A DNA stretch of 64,000 nucleotides from Gremmenia infestans. Lineage: Eukaryota; Ascomycota; Leotiomycetes; Helotiales; Hamatocanthoscyphaceae. Positions 33,893 through 45,406 of the stretch are shown here, piece by piece. Location of the stretch: contig JAFEVB010000012.1 of assembly GCA_032629725.1 (NCBI GenBank), positions 496,001 through 560,000 on the forward strand. The letters run 5' to 3'. A program made the translations under genes and the position numbers. Every line of letters starts with the position of its first letter. Positions within the stretch are counted from its first letter, which is position 1. The notes beneath the pieces are model-generated. The model was given only the letters and a program-made list of their open reading frames with translations. It was not told where the DNA came from and did not search any database.

Positions 33893-35750
33893 TTTGGTTG
33901 GAGCATAAGAGTGCATGGAAATCGAGAGGGTCTGGAAGCATGTTCCGAGTGTCAATCCACCCCCCTCGAGTTTGGAGAGAACGCCTCACAGTTGGCAAAC
34001 CTCACCAGTTGACTCTGTTTACCCCTATAACAATGGGCCATAATATTCAACGATATCGCGGCATATATGTTCGACAACGATACATATGCACATAATAAAG
34101 GCTTTGTGGTGTCGACGCAAGTAGCCCTGTCAAGTTGTGTTCTATTTGCACCACACCGTGGAAAGTAAAGCATCAACTTTGCCCGCTAGGAACACAGCAT
34201 GAAAGGGATACAGATGAGAGGGATACAGATATGCACAAGCCGGGTTCGAACAGAATTGCATAGATAAGTGGCTGCATCCTATAGGTACTCTGCAACGCAT
34301 ATTTAGCAGATGCACATCAAGCAAATTCCGATGCCACGGAACGCTGATCATTTAGAACAAAAGCCGGTTAAAATCTGGGTCCTCTAACATACCTTTTACA
34401 TGGCTAACATTGTCGAGGCGTCAAATTCTCACTCTGTGTGAGATATCATAAGACGAGCCAAGTGAAGCTATTCACGAACGTCCTGACATAACGAGGGATA
34501 AGGAAGTAAGTCGGGTTCAGGGTCGGTTCCGTTGAAGTGTTGGCGAGCAGACTTGTGATGGCTTCTAGCGAATGAAAGGCTGCGACGTAGGCAGATGGGC
34601 ATAGTTGGGCCGAAATGCATGGAGGCCCAACCCGACCGAGGCACACGCCACAGCACAACTTGCCACAAATCTGATGGCTGCTTTGCTCTCTCTACCAAGT
34701 ATTTTGCAGACTAAATAATTTGAGAGAAGAAAAGGAAAAGGTTCTGTTGACAATGCAATTTACTAAAGGCAAAATGAGCAGAGCCTCTCAAAATTGGCGT
34801 TGATCCTCATTCGCCATCCCGCAGGCGTTCTTTAGCCTGTTCGGCTGCTCTCTATCTGCTGGCAGCGTAACAGGCAATATCGATGTAGTTAGTTCTGCAG
34901 TAGCGGAGACGTCGCCGCAGAACAGAGTTCCAAGGACGAAGATTGGGGCCTCGATGTATACAGACCCACCTGGCCCATCTTCGTTTGTGACGAGTTAGAC
35001 TGCGATCCTGTTGGGAGTCCAATTTTTCAGGCTTCCCACAATTCTTGCCTTTAAGTAGTCCAGGATATCTGCTCATTTCCGGACTTGCGACGAAAGTCTT
35101 TTGGCATTTAACATGCAGAATCGGGTTGTGTTTAATCGATATCAAGAATCAACTCAAGTCCTGATCTGATCTGATTTATATTTATACATCGAGGCTCAAA
35201 GGCTTGCAGAGACGTTTAAAGCAGCACTGCACCCTTTGCCACCACCCCTAAAACGAAAGCAGCGTCGTACCAGACCGCAATAAGACGGCAGCACAGCAGA
35301 ACATAGCACTAGCGAGTTTGCCGCTTCCCAACCCCTCCAATCCTCAGTCTCACTCCTCTCTCCCACTCCCACTCTCTCACACCCAGCGACATCGAGCTGC
35401 TGCAACCACCAGTCAACTCGCGCTGCCTACCTATCTTCAAAACCCAAGGCCACCCTTGTGCAAACCGCCATTTGGACTCACCGTTGTTTATCCCGGATAA
35501 GTGGACGGACGCCATCTCACCACCCCCTCTGGCTGGACTATTTCTTCTCAAGGCTCCCTCCCCCCGCGCGCCGGCCACAAACCACATTTGGATCCCTTTT
35601 CAGACTTTTCACTTCCAATCCTATTATCGCCGATTTCGTACTACCACACAGACTTCCTAGGCTGACGTGGTGTGTGACTCGCATACTTCTTTCTTCGTCC
35701 TTGGAGCCCCTTCCTCCATTCTTACACCTTTTTCCACCGGTTTTCCTACC
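33893..35750. other. Intergenic gap and RfeG-like gene leader
   Basis: About 1.9 kb. Small frames near 34142-35145 show no motifs. From about 35330 to 35750 the plus strand is strongly pyrimidine-rich (runs of CTC, CCCAC and TTTTC), typical of a fungal core promoter and long 5' untranslated leader for the following gene. Confidence 0.5.
35330..35400 (+). promoter_or_regulatory. CT-rich promoter tract upstream of the RfeG-like gene
   Basis: A continuous pyrimidine-rich stretch on the coding strand, dominated by CTC and CCAC units, lies 350-420 bp upstream of the ATG. Such tracts commonly sit near transcription starts of strongly expressed filamentous-fungal genes. The role is inferred. Confidence 0.35.
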
Positions 35751-36934
35751 ATGTCTGGAAGAGATAGAGATAGAGAACGAGACAGGCGCGCAGCCGCGGC
35801 AGCCTCAGCCCGTACGAATGAGTACTTTGTACCTAAGGATGGTATCGATCGAGAGGTCATTACCGCCGACATCTGTCGGTACCTTGGGAACGATGCTCTC
35901 GTACGGCCTGGTAATTACGAGGCACGTCTTCACTAAACGAAATCAGACCCGACGGCATACTGACTGTTTCGCAGAACCCGAACACTCGGCAAATACAACA
36001 AGGCTACTTCATCACTGCGTACCGGAATCTAACGACCGTAATATACCTTTCTGACGATCGATAAAGAAAATGATACTGATCCTTCTTGCGATAGGCTATG
36101 ATCGCGGATCTCAAAGCTGATTCCGACAGATGGGAAGCCGAGCGGCGATCAACCCAGTCAAGAGGACAGCCGCAAAATGGTATACCTTCGAGAGAATCGG
36201 ACGGTATGGTTCGGAAATCTAACACACCTATAGTGGAGTACCGGGCTTCTACAACACATCAGTCCCGACAGTACTATGGACCCACTGAAGCTGCCACAGG
36301 AATGTCTACTCCAGGATATGCACCGGCGGCTTCCTCTGGAAGCGTGGCCCAACAGGGAGTATATGATCAAGGTTATCCACCATCAGGAGGCTATGCCCCG
36401 CCGGTTTCCAGTGGATATGCCCCCCCATCAACATATTCCCAACAGGATAACAATTATTATGTTGCCGGAGCCAATATGGGCGCCATTCAGGAGCAGCAGC
36501 CTGATCCACGTTTGGGTGGACGTGTCCCTGTGTCCCAACCCGGAACAGTTCCAAGAACAGGCCAGCAATATGGCGCAACTCCTGCATATGCCCAAAGAGA
36601 GGCCAATGCTTACTACTCCCCCCAACCGCCCGCCACTTCAGTTTCATCTTCTCAGTATTCGTCTAATCCATCGGATCCCTACTATGGTCGTGGTGCGTAC
36701 AATCACCCGGCACCTTTCTTTATATGTCGCGATCGAGAATTCTCTAACAGTTTAGTCCCTCCGGTAACAGGCACCTATGATTCCCAGGATTATGATGGTC
36801 GTCCATATCAAGACAGTGGACCCTATAGCCAAGCCCAAATGACTCAGAGTACCACAGCCACATCAGGATCATCCAGCAGGCCACGTGAACGTGAGAGAGA
36901 CTCAGACCGGGAAAGACGTCATCGCCACCGTTAG
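35751..36934 (+). CDS. RfeG-like putative transcription regulator
   Basis: A conserved filamentous-ascomycete protein that I associate with the family annotated RfeG; the exact role is not firmly known. The ATG at 35751 gives a basic, Arg/Asp-repeat start (MSGRDRDRERDRR), then the conserved core NEYFVPKDGIDREVITADICRYLGNDALVRPG, continued across introns as NYENPNTRQIQQGYFITAYRNLTTAMIADLKADSDRW. The rest is a disordered Tyr/Pro/Gln/Ser-rich domain ending in an Arg/Asp/Glu/His-rich tail. Exons are 35751-35921, 35975-36037, 36095-36692 and 36756-36934 (336 residues). The first intron seems to use a GC donor (GAG|GCACGT). The third intron is 63 nt and free of stops, so retaining it would add 21 residues in frame; its CTAAC branch site argues it is spliced. 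The product is probably nuclear (inference). Confidence 0.8.
35922..35974 (+). other. Probable GC-AG intron in the RfeG-like gene
   Basis: The conserved protein sequence stops matching at NYE and resumes at NPNTRQ after a 53-nt gap that begins GCACGT and ends GCAG, with an ACTGAC branch-like site near the 3' end. No GT donor in the vicinity gives the same join. GC donors make up a small minority of fungal introns. Confidence 0.65.
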
Positions 36935-39077
36935 GATTTCCATTAGGACTTGACTTTACATATCTGCATTCTGTCAGCTCATCCAAGGGGATTGCATTTT
37001 CTGGCGTTTTTCATTGTTTTATTTATCACTGGATTCGCTGGCATCTCTGGAGCATTTTGCCTTGGATATATCTGCCCAAATCTTGGACCCAGACCCATCT
37101 AAACGGGCTTTTACACCTTTTTTGTCTGATCTTTTGAGCCGCCAGGCCTGTACTCAAGCCGGAGTTGAAGGCCCAAAATGATCTTTATTCCAGGAGAGAT
37201 CTGTTATCTCGTCCGGAGATAGGAGATTTTGAATACTGGAACAACGACTTGCTTACGACCGAGAAGAATTCCGTTAGATGACATCGCCCTGCGCGCCCAG
37301 TTACACGTATTATGCCTTATGAAATGGACCCAGGAAGAGAAGGATGCATTATGTTTTTCACGGTTATTACTGTCCAGTGCACCAGTGATTGCATATATAC
37401 AGGCCGTTGTGGCGTCCGGGGTTTTGCTTTTTTACTTGTTCTAGGATACCACCTTCACACCTGCTGTCTGGATCCTTCTTGCTACCAATGGTTTTATGTT
37501 CTCGGTTCGCTACGTCCTTTTAGCTTGCTCAAATTGTGAGTATTCTAGACTTGGCTAGAGGAACTAGCTTGGGTACGGACCAGGCAGCATGGTGACTTTG
37601 TACATATCGGCCACCACAGGCACATTGCAACGGAATAATTTCCACCCTCAATACGCGTTTCTCAGTTCCAATGGATGTCCCACATGGAAGAACATTACCT
37701 TTGGAGACTTACTACTGACTTTAATAGGACTGGTCTGTTATTCTATTGTACTTTCTTGCGGATTCCAACAGGAAAGGACCATTCCATGAGATTAGCGAAC
37801 CATCTTATTTAGCCTTGGACAGCCTCCAGTGGAGCTTCATTCATTTCGTCTCTTCCCCCGGATCCGATAGAACTAGAAAACGCTAATTATTCCTCCATGA
37901 ACTACTTGGATCTTTCCCGGGTTTGCTCCTTGCGATCGCAAGATAGCTTTGTCCGAGGGCCAGTTAAGGACACCTTTCAATCTATGGAATTCAACAAGCC
38001 TCCCATCAGTGGTCAAACAAGGTTCCAAGCTTCTATCCCAAGCTTCAAAAGATGCTAGGATCAGAACAACATTATTTAAAAGACTTCGAAAAATCAGCTC
38101 CATTCTTTGTAATGGGCGCCGATTTGGGTAAGTATCAACGCCTACCGGCCAATACCCAAGCAAGTTTATTCTCCGGGCCTGACTTATTGCGCGATTCCAT
38201 TATGGCTTTTGTTCCACATCTCCAAGCGTATCGACCCAGTCCACCTTCCGGCACCATTCATTCTCTACTGTCCACATCTGCATCCACGGACCTTTAGGAA
38301 ATGCTCGACCAGCATCACACTCCACTCCACATCCACTTGGGATATCTCAAGCCATGATCATTGCTATGACGTGTCTTGAGTGTCTTGAGGCTACCAGACA
38401 TCCACCCTCAGATTCTCTTTCCCTGTGCGACTCAGCCAAGCCAAGCCAAATCTGAAAAATACTATATCCCTGCGACTGGAGGACAGACATCCTTTTCCTT
38501 CTCATTCGGGGAAGAAAGAAAAGAGAACATCTAGGGTCCCAGCACTCTCCTTCATACCGGAGACTAAACACCAAATCATACAAGGCCCGTCTCCCGTTCT
38601 CGTGGAGCTTAAAATATGATGTGCATGTATATATATGATTTCCCTTTTGCTTCTAAACTTCTGCTTGTTCGTTTCATACCAACCGAATGGATGGATGAGG
38701 AGCTGACTTAGTTTAGGAACTCGTGGGTGAGCGAGAGGTTAGGAGTGGGATTTTGCAGGTTGGGAGTTGGGGTTGAATAAAGGGTATCTTTGGTTAAGGG
38801 CTTGGGGTTTATGCGAAGGGGGGATGGTTCAGTTGATCGGGGTGGGAAAGGGAAGGGAAAGGCAGGGATATAAAGTACTGTTGATAGTCTCGGTACTCGT
38901 TGCAAGGGCTCATTTCAATCCTCGCTCAATGATATTCTCGTCTTCGCACTTATGCTCTCGATGCGTTGCAATGCTTTTTCTGTATTCAAAAAATCTATTT
39001 TAGCTTCGTCATACAAGTCCAAACCTCAATAAATTCATCTTATCCAATAATCTATATTTTCTTTAATCTCTATCTAT
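36935..39077. other. Convergent 3' region between RfeG-like and acyl-CoA synthetase genes
   Basis: About 2.1 kb between two 3' ends. Frames at 37229-38297 and 38425-38905 have no motif support. Part of it is likely the 3' untranslated region of the RfeG-like gene. No repeat or RNA gene is seen. Confidence 0.45.
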
Positions 39078-41243
39078 TTATGTTTGTTCCCCCTCTTCTC
39101 TCCCCTTCTCGAGCCAACTAATTCCCATCTCTCTCAACTTAAACTTCTGAATCTTCCCGCTCGCCGTCTTCGGATACTCCGAGACCCAAAAAACGTATTT
39201 TGGCACCAGATGCCCACTCAACTGTTCTCTGACCCATTCTCTAACCCCTTCCGTCGTCAAGAGCTTTGAGTCTGCTTCGCTTTCATGGGCATGTAGACCT
39301 GAGTTCACGCCGTCTTGTTTGAGTTTTTGTTTTTGCTTATCGCTGGATGTGGGATTGGAAGCGGAATCATCAGGTCCAAGAGCAATATTCTGATGAGGCA
39401 CCACAAACGTAGCCACCACCTCCCCATATTTCTCATCCGGGAGTCCCACAACAGAGACCTCAGACACAGCCGGGTGGGCGAACAGCGCATTCTCGACTTC
39501 CAGCGGATGAATGTTCTCGCCGCCGCGAATAATCAGATCCTTGATGCGGCCCGTGATTTTCACATATCCCTCGGCATCCATAACCGCTTCGTCACCCGTA
39601 TGCATCCATACCTTGCCCTGATCATCATGGTCGATCACGCGCACTTCTGCGGTGCGCGACGCGTCGTTCCAGTATCCTTTCATGACGTTGTAGCCTGCTA
39701 TGGCTAGTTCGCCGCGCTCGCCGATAGGCAGGATGTGCGTGCGGTCGGTGATGGATACTACTTTTGCGTGGACGTGAGGCAGGAGCCGGCCTACGGAATC
39801 GAGGCGTTTAGGGAGCGGGTCGGAGGGTGTCGTCATGCAGGATACGGGGCTTGTTTCCGTCATGCCGTAGCAGATGGTCAGGCCCGTTAGGTTCAACTCT
39901 CTATGCAGCTTCGACATCAGATGTGAAGGTACTGAAGACCCGGCTGCGATACCCGTGCGTAGATGCTCGAAGCCGGTACGGGGGATGGTGCCGGTGGAGA
40001 GGAGTTCAAGCTCCGAGACAAACATGGTTGCTACACCGTATAGCGCGGTGGCTTTCTCGGCTTGGACGGCTTCTAAAGTCGCCCGCGGGTTGAAAGCTGG
40101 ACTTGGGAATAAGATGGCTGAGCCGTGTGTGGCGGTCGCCATGTATCCTAAGATACATCCAAAACAATGGAATAACGGAGGCGGACAACACACCACATCT
40201 TGTGGCGTGAGACCCATTCTGAGTCCTATGAAATACCCGTTATTAAGAATAGAGTGATGGGATAAGCATGCTGCTTTGGGGGCTGAGGTAGTGCCGGATG
40301 TGAACTGAATGTTCACTATATCGTCTGCGTGAAGCGAGGCGTCAGGGACGATGGCTTGAGGTGATGAGTGGAGGAGGGATGTGAATGGTGTTATAGCTGT
40401 GAAGGGAGTGATGTCGATATGTGATGGAGCGGTGGAGTTGTTTACCAGGGTGATGGTGCGCAGAGAGGGGACGAAGCTGGACTGAAGGGTTGCGGATATC
40501 AGGTCTCCTGCTATGGCTTTGAGAAGCGAGATGTTTTCTCTGGGTGGCTTATACGCCAGATGTGTCTCGGCGCCTATGATAAGATGCGAGGCTTCGAGAT
40601 GGCAGAGTGCGGAGATGACTTGTGTGGAGTTGAAGGCCGGGTTGAGGGGAACCTGGTTGATATTTAGCTAATATGTGTCTTTACTTACTTCATCCCACGT
40701 TGCCATTTCTCTCTGAGAATGGGGTTGGAAAGGAAGGGGACATACCAATATGGCACCAAGCTTGAAAATCGAATAAGTGAGTGCAGCAAACTCCCAACAA
40801 TTCCCCAAACTAACAGCAACCCTATCCCCCTTCCTCACGCCCCTCTCCTGCAATCCCCGCGCCAGCACATTACTCTTTTCATCTAACTGTCTATAAGTCA
40901 ATCTCCCTACTTCTACTTGACTTCTCGATATAACGGCCGTTCGATCGCCGTATTCCGAGACAATGGAGGAGAAGTGTTCAGGAATCGTTTGCGTAAGCAG
41001 GGGTGGCTGGGCATTAAACACTGTTAGTAGGAGGTCTATGAATATGTCGAGTGGAGTGGGGTAAGGGACTATTAATAATACTTCAGTAGGACCTTCAGCG
41101 TAACTTTGTGTGAGGAGGCTTCTTCTCTGCTGCTGTTTTTGTCCAAGGATATCTCTTTTGCCGTGACATATTGTGCCATGTCTCCTAATTGCAATAGCCC
41201 TAGCCGTCCTTACGGCTCCGAATACCCTCACGGAAGGACCCAT
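39078..41243 (-). CDS. Acyl-CoA synthetase, mitochondrial ACSF2-like
   Basis: ATP-dependent activation of a carboxylic acid to acyl-AMP and then acyl-CoA. Two exons (41243-40746 and 40652-39078) join in frame (GAILV|PLNPAFNS) to 690 residues. The first 45 residues are Arg-rich with few acids (VRTARAIAIRRHG ... RRSLLTQSY), consistent with mitochondrial import. The AMP-binding fold shows LTYRQLDEKSNVLARGL near residue 120, the P-loop TSGTTSAPKAACLSH near 285, YGMTETSP near 425, HTGDEA and GRIKDLIIRGGENIHP near 520-550, and the catalytic lysine in TASGKIQKFKLREMG near 670. A Lys/Gln/Ser-rich insertion of about 40 residues interrupts the C-terminal domain. ACSF2-type enzymes prefer medium-chain fatty acids, but substrate cannot be read from sequence. 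Confidence 0.93.
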
Positions 41244-42044
41244 TGTAGTGTTCGTAGACCCTACGTCTCAATCCTCTCCATTCCATTATCTTACAATGCG
41301 TGTGTGTATATCCTCATTCTTCGAATTGGAGAAGAAAGAGGGCAGGATTAAGATTGAGGTCTCAAGAATGTATAGCCAAACTTTGCCGAACTCACACTTC
41401 AAAATGCGGGGTGAAAGGCGGGGCAAGGTACTTTCCGCGCTCGCGGTAGGAGCCGAGGACTTAGGGGGAAATGACACTCGAGGATTATATTTTCAGACAT
41501 TGGGAGAAAGTTCAAATGTAGGTAAACGGGGTTGTGGAACTAGCAAGCAGTTCAATCGTTTGAATATACAAGTTGCCTAGACAGTGGAGCAAGCTGTTCT
41601 CTCTCCGCATCTATCTGGCATTATCTCTTTTACAAGTCCGAGCCCTTCCTTTCCAATGCACAAGAATTCAGCTCTTGAAACTCGTGCCCGTGTCCCTCCG
41701 GTCTGACATCCAAGCCGGTTTTATTGATCTTTTTGTATCCTTCTTCCCAACGCCGTTGGGAGACTTTATAAAGCCCCCGGCTAATTTCCTTATTATAAAT
41801 CAGAACAAACTCCGTCGCTCTTTGCCCGCCCAGAAAATAGCAAATCTCAGTCCCAAATCTACCTTTTGTATCGACAGCTAGACGGGAATATAAAACAAGC
41901 TGAAGAAGCCGTGTCTGTGGGCTGTTCCGTGTCTGCTGCTGACGCAAGTACTAACTTCTCGAAATACAATTCTGTGACCCATGGCTGAGTAAAATATACA
42001 ATGGTTGCCCCGTTCTTCGTTCGGACTACGTGTAAAGATCCGCC
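41244..42044. other. Promoter of the acyl-CoA synthetase gene
   Basis: An 801-bp gap between the acyl-CoA synthetase start and the 3' end of the OCH1-like gene. Frames on both strands (41173-41580, 41573-41881, 41630-41947) are not protein-like. Confidence 0.5.
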
Positions 42045-43234
42045 CTACTGTTGTTGTTCCCCGATGTGTCGAAGGCTTTCCGGCTTCCAGGTTCCTGTAA
42101 AGTTGTTAGTCATAATCTTCGGTGCATAAAATCGATTTGCGTACCCTCGAAATCGTGTTTGACGAACGCCAAGGGATGATCGACATCCTCTGCACCCATC
42201 TGCTGGACACCCGGGCTGAAGCTGGTGATGGGCAAGACGACCACATCGCCGACCTTCTTAGCAGCCTTCATACCAGTGAAATTTCTCCATGTAATATTGC
42301 CCTTGCTAGTAGTCATATCAAAGTACTTCTTGTCGTTCATGAAATTGAAAATGGTATCTGTCCACACCGCCGGACCTGTAAACTCGATGACCTTGTTGTC
42401 CGAGATACCCTTCAATGTCCCTGCCTTCTTCCTGCTGAGTGTTTCGTCTGTGATATGTGCCACGGTCTCGCGCAACACGGGATGTCCGGCTTTCGACTGA
42501 ATCGTCCATTGGCAGAATTGGATCCTTCGTGAATACCATTCTTTCCAGTCCTCCCTGTCTGGATCAGCCTCGATGCCAATCACCAGTCCCACTTGTTCCC
42601 TCGGGACAGTCTCTGGCAGCCATTCAGTAGCTGATTTGAGTGCGTAGGTGTCGATGTCGGAGTATATGCCACCCCTGGCCAGCAGAATCAGGTAGCGGAA
42701 AAAGTCAGCCTTGAGAACAGCTATGGGAAGGGAGTTATAGGCCTCGAGTACTTCTGGAACAGAGGCGTACAAGTGTCGCAGCAGATGTACAGCAACTTGA
42801 TCCGTGATGACTTCGTGGATGAAGCCTGGATGTTTTTCTGACCAGCTGGCTTCAGCTGGACGGAAATTCTCCCCAAATTCCCCTGACGCTGGTGTGTACT
42901 TCCACGTCTGCCATATGTATGCTGGGAACTTGGACTCCTGATCGTACGGGAATTGATATGCAAGCTTTTCTCTCAAGGTCGCACGAGACGAGTCTTGTAT
43001 TATTTGCTGGCCATTGCCTGGCGGCTTGATCTGGACCGGAGGCATCTTGGCGGAATTCGATCCATCGTCGGCTTTTGTTGTCGAATCCTCCTGCTCCGCA
43101 TCACCCTGTCGTAGGTCGCTGCTTGGGTGAGGTAATATTTCGGGCTGTGTTGGGTTGTTATTTGTTCGAGTGACGAGGAATAGGACTGTGAGGATGCACG
43201 CAGCAAATATTAGGGCTCTTTTGAAGGTGAGCAT
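42045..43234 (-). CDS. OCH1: Och1-like alpha-1,6-mannosyltransferase (GT32)
   Basis: Golgi glycosyltransferase that starts or extends the outer mannose chain of N-glycans, using GDP-mannose. Two exons (43234-42145 and 42094-42045) join in frame to 379 residues; the spliced end reads FVKHDFEGTWKPESLRHIGE, the family C-terminus. A type II topology is plain: a short basic N-terminus, one membrane helix (ALIFAACILTVLFLV, residues about 7-21), then a disordered stem of about 65 residues. The catalytic domain has PAYIWQTWKYTP, the LKADFFRYLILLARGGIYSDIDTY block holding the DxD metal site (about residues 193-195), and FTGPAVWTD. The ATG at 43234 is the first in frame. An OCH1 paralogue such as Hoc1 is a possible alternative. 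Confidence 0.93.
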
Positions 43235-44230
43235 GATGAACAATTAACAACGAATCTGTGGGTGGAAAAAGACAAGAGGAAGCGATGGTCTCTCAATGTC
43301 CCCTTTCTCCTTCCTACTGCTTGCTGGTCGAGTATCACGGCGTGTGTGTTGGTTGTACGATGGCTGACGTTGTCGTGGATGAGGTGTACGAATAAGAGTT
43401 CACAGGGGATGAAGAGACTCGGATTCGATGATCTGTGCCAAGAAGAAGGGCTGTGTAGGGGCGTGTTTTAGATGGGCGATCAGTACGCATTCGGCAAGAA
43501 GGGTGTTAGACTGTGAATAACACGGGGCCGGTCGTATTACGCTGGTAGTGCCGTGAGATTCGAGATTGGGGATGGAGAGAGTCGCCGATCGGAATGAGAG
43601 GTTATGATGGAGGAGGAGTTGAATTCTAGAGAGAAAGAAGGATGCGACGTGATGCAGAAAAGAAAAGAAAAGAAAGAAGGATTGTCAGCGAACGCGTATA
43701 CAATCAAGCAATCAAGGTCGGTAGGAAGGTACTTCAGCCTCTCTACTCTTGTCAGGAATTTTGTTGCCGTCCCGCTTGTGGGTGGCGGGCTGAAACATTC
43801 AAAAATACCCATGAAGAAAGAGCCTCGACTCAACCCCTTAGATTCAAAGTCTAAATACGAGTATTTAGAAGGATGACACATTCCTTGCTTGCAATTGATT
43901 TTTCTTTTCTTAATCTTCTTTGTATATATACAAATATATTATTCTATTATATATAATATATAACAAACAGCATAAACTCTTCCTATAATTCATTGCGGCC
44001 ACGTAAACCACCACCCCGTTACTCGAGTACTGCCAAACCACGCCAAGATCTGTCAACTTCACAAGTGTATCCGCTACTCGACTCGTTTCTATATAGTACC
44101 CCGTAGCAGCTAACCTTAAAACATCAAGCAGAGTATAGACGGTGACGGAAGCTCAACATTTTTCCATGTATCCGTACAAAAAAATATAGGCGATAAAATC
44201 TGATAACTGCAATCATATTGGAAGCGGAGA
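43235..44230. other. Promoter of the OCH1-like gene
   Basis: About 1.0 kb without a supported gene. It contains an A/G-rich tract with AAAAG repeats near 43658-43682 and a very AT-rich stretch near 43920-43972. Plus- and minus-strand frames near 43537-43881 are compositionally biased and not convincing. Confidence 0.45.
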
Positions 44231-44549
44231 TTACGTTGTGTACATCGTACTGTACCTTTTGTATAAATACGGCATCCCAGCAAGCACATAAGCGTCCAGA
44301 GGAACACGAAGGAATGCAAACGCGTGTGCTTTCAGAGTACGGACTTGTATCCACTTGATACAAAACGGACATCCCTCCGTATCATATTTCTCCAATTTCA
44401 GTACTATATCGCGAGTTGTGCTGTTCCCCTGCAACACACAACATCATTAGGGGGTACCTTCCCCGCAGAGTATCAGATCAGAAACTCACGACCAGTCCAT
44501 CAATCCTCCCGACGGTGCATTTCGAACTTCTCGAGTCTAGAGCTTCCAT
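44231..44549 (-). CDS. Small hypothetical protein, two exons
   Basis: A candidate small gene. The ATG at 44549 gives MEALDSRSSKCTVGRIDGLV, followed by an intron of about 60 nt with a good GTGAGT donor, a CTAAT-type branch site and a TTGCAG acceptor. The second exon continues GNSTTRDIVLKLEKYDTEG and ends with a hydrophobic, Tyr-rich stretch to a stop at 44231, in total about 85 residues. The frame is also open for about 30 codons upstream of the ATG, so an additional 5' exon is possible. The Cys-Pro-Phe-Cys sequence in exon 2 is a CxxC pair like that of thioredoxin-fold proteins, but the rest does not match them. Function unknown. Confidence 0.33.
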
Positions 44550-45031
44550 TTCCTTCTCTTTGTATTGAAGGAGTGCAAATTCATTAGTGCTTTCTATATT
44601 TGCCTCACATTGGAATGCAAGCACAACTCCTATCAAACGGAACGCAAGTGTTCTCTTTGCATTTGTCTATGCCTCAAGCCAGTTGTTGTTAAACCTTCCT
44701 ATATCTCACTCATAACCATTCACCAAGTAATCTTGCTACTTACACCCTGCCTTGTCTTACGTGTTGCCCTTTTGGTCATCTCATTTGAAAGCCGTCATTT
44801 TGAGATGACAAGTGTCATTGAGATTGCTAACGCCAACACCCTCTTTCTGCATCTTAACTGGACAAGAGAATTTCTGGATGCGGAAAACCTGGGTCGTCGA
44901 TATAGCAGAGCATTCATAAGGAGTTTGATAGTTAATTGTCGCTTGTCTCTATCGTTAGTATCACAATCATGTTTTTAGGACTGCACAGTCTTCGAGGGAA
45001 CAATGACTCAGATTTGTCTACATCACAAGCC
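44550..45031. other. Gap between two small hypothetical genes
   Basis: About 480 bp. The plus-strand frame 44565-44978 is antisense to the open minus frame and lacks any motif. The minus strand here might hold an additional 5' exon of the 44231-44549 gene or a 3' extension of the next one. Confidence 0.35.
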
Positions 45032-45406
45032 TTACTTAGGTACCATTTCCTTCTCAGTTGCTGTTTCCTTCTCAGTAGCTGTCTCCTTCTCGGCTGCCAC
45101 CATAGCCGCTTTCTCCGCACCATCCGCCGCGATCTCCTCTTCCGATTTAAACTCCAGATACTTTTCGCAAATAGTAAGCACCCCATCAGATCTCGTAAGC
45201 TGTTCCTTCCAGTCCTCTCCATAATCGACGACCAAAGCCGATATGTTCATCGTGACTCTCTGGCCATGATGGAACTTCGGAGGCGGGATCGGGCAGCCTT
45301 TCGTGCACGTATTCGGGTCCTGAGGGGGAGGGCTCGTATTGTCGAAACAGTTGTGCTTAGTAGAAGATGCCTCCGTAGAGGATGGTGGGGTAGTTGGTGT
45401 TGACAT
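45032..45406 (-). CDS. Small acidic hypothetical protein with a C-terminal repeat
   Basis: A single open frame of 124 residues. The first 45 residues are Ser/Thr/Pro-rich with three cysteines (NTCTKGCPIPPPKFHHGQ). The centre reads VTMNISALVVDYGEDWKEQL. The C-terminal third is Glu/Ala/Lys-rich, with repeats of EKETATEK, and likely helical. No signal peptide or membrane helix is seen. An intron near the 3' end (a GTACCTAAG donor sits in the last codons) could extend it. The plus-strand frames overlapping it look like shadows. No family recognised. Confidence 0.5.
   Translation of the reverse strand: MSTPTTPPSSTEASSTKHNCFDNTSPPPQDPNTCTKGCPIPPPKFHHGQRVTMNISALVVDYGEDWKEQLTRSDGVLTICEKYLEFKSEEEIAADGAEKAAMVAAEKETATEKETATEKEMVPK

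Noticed and set aside
34235..34262. GGGTTCGAAC sequence resembling a tRNA B box
   Set aside because: No matching A box, no acceptor or T-stem pairing on either strand.
39315..40257. Plus-strand frames of 88-130 codons
   Set aside because: Antisense shadows of the acyl-CoA synthetase gene.
42122..42532. 136-codon plus-strand frame
   Set aside because: Antisense shadow of the OCH1-like gene, whose GT32 motifs are unambiguous.
44932..45222. Arg-rich 96-codon minus-strand frame
   Set aside because: Out-of-frame shadow of the Glu/Lys/Ala repeat region of the 45032-45406 gene.
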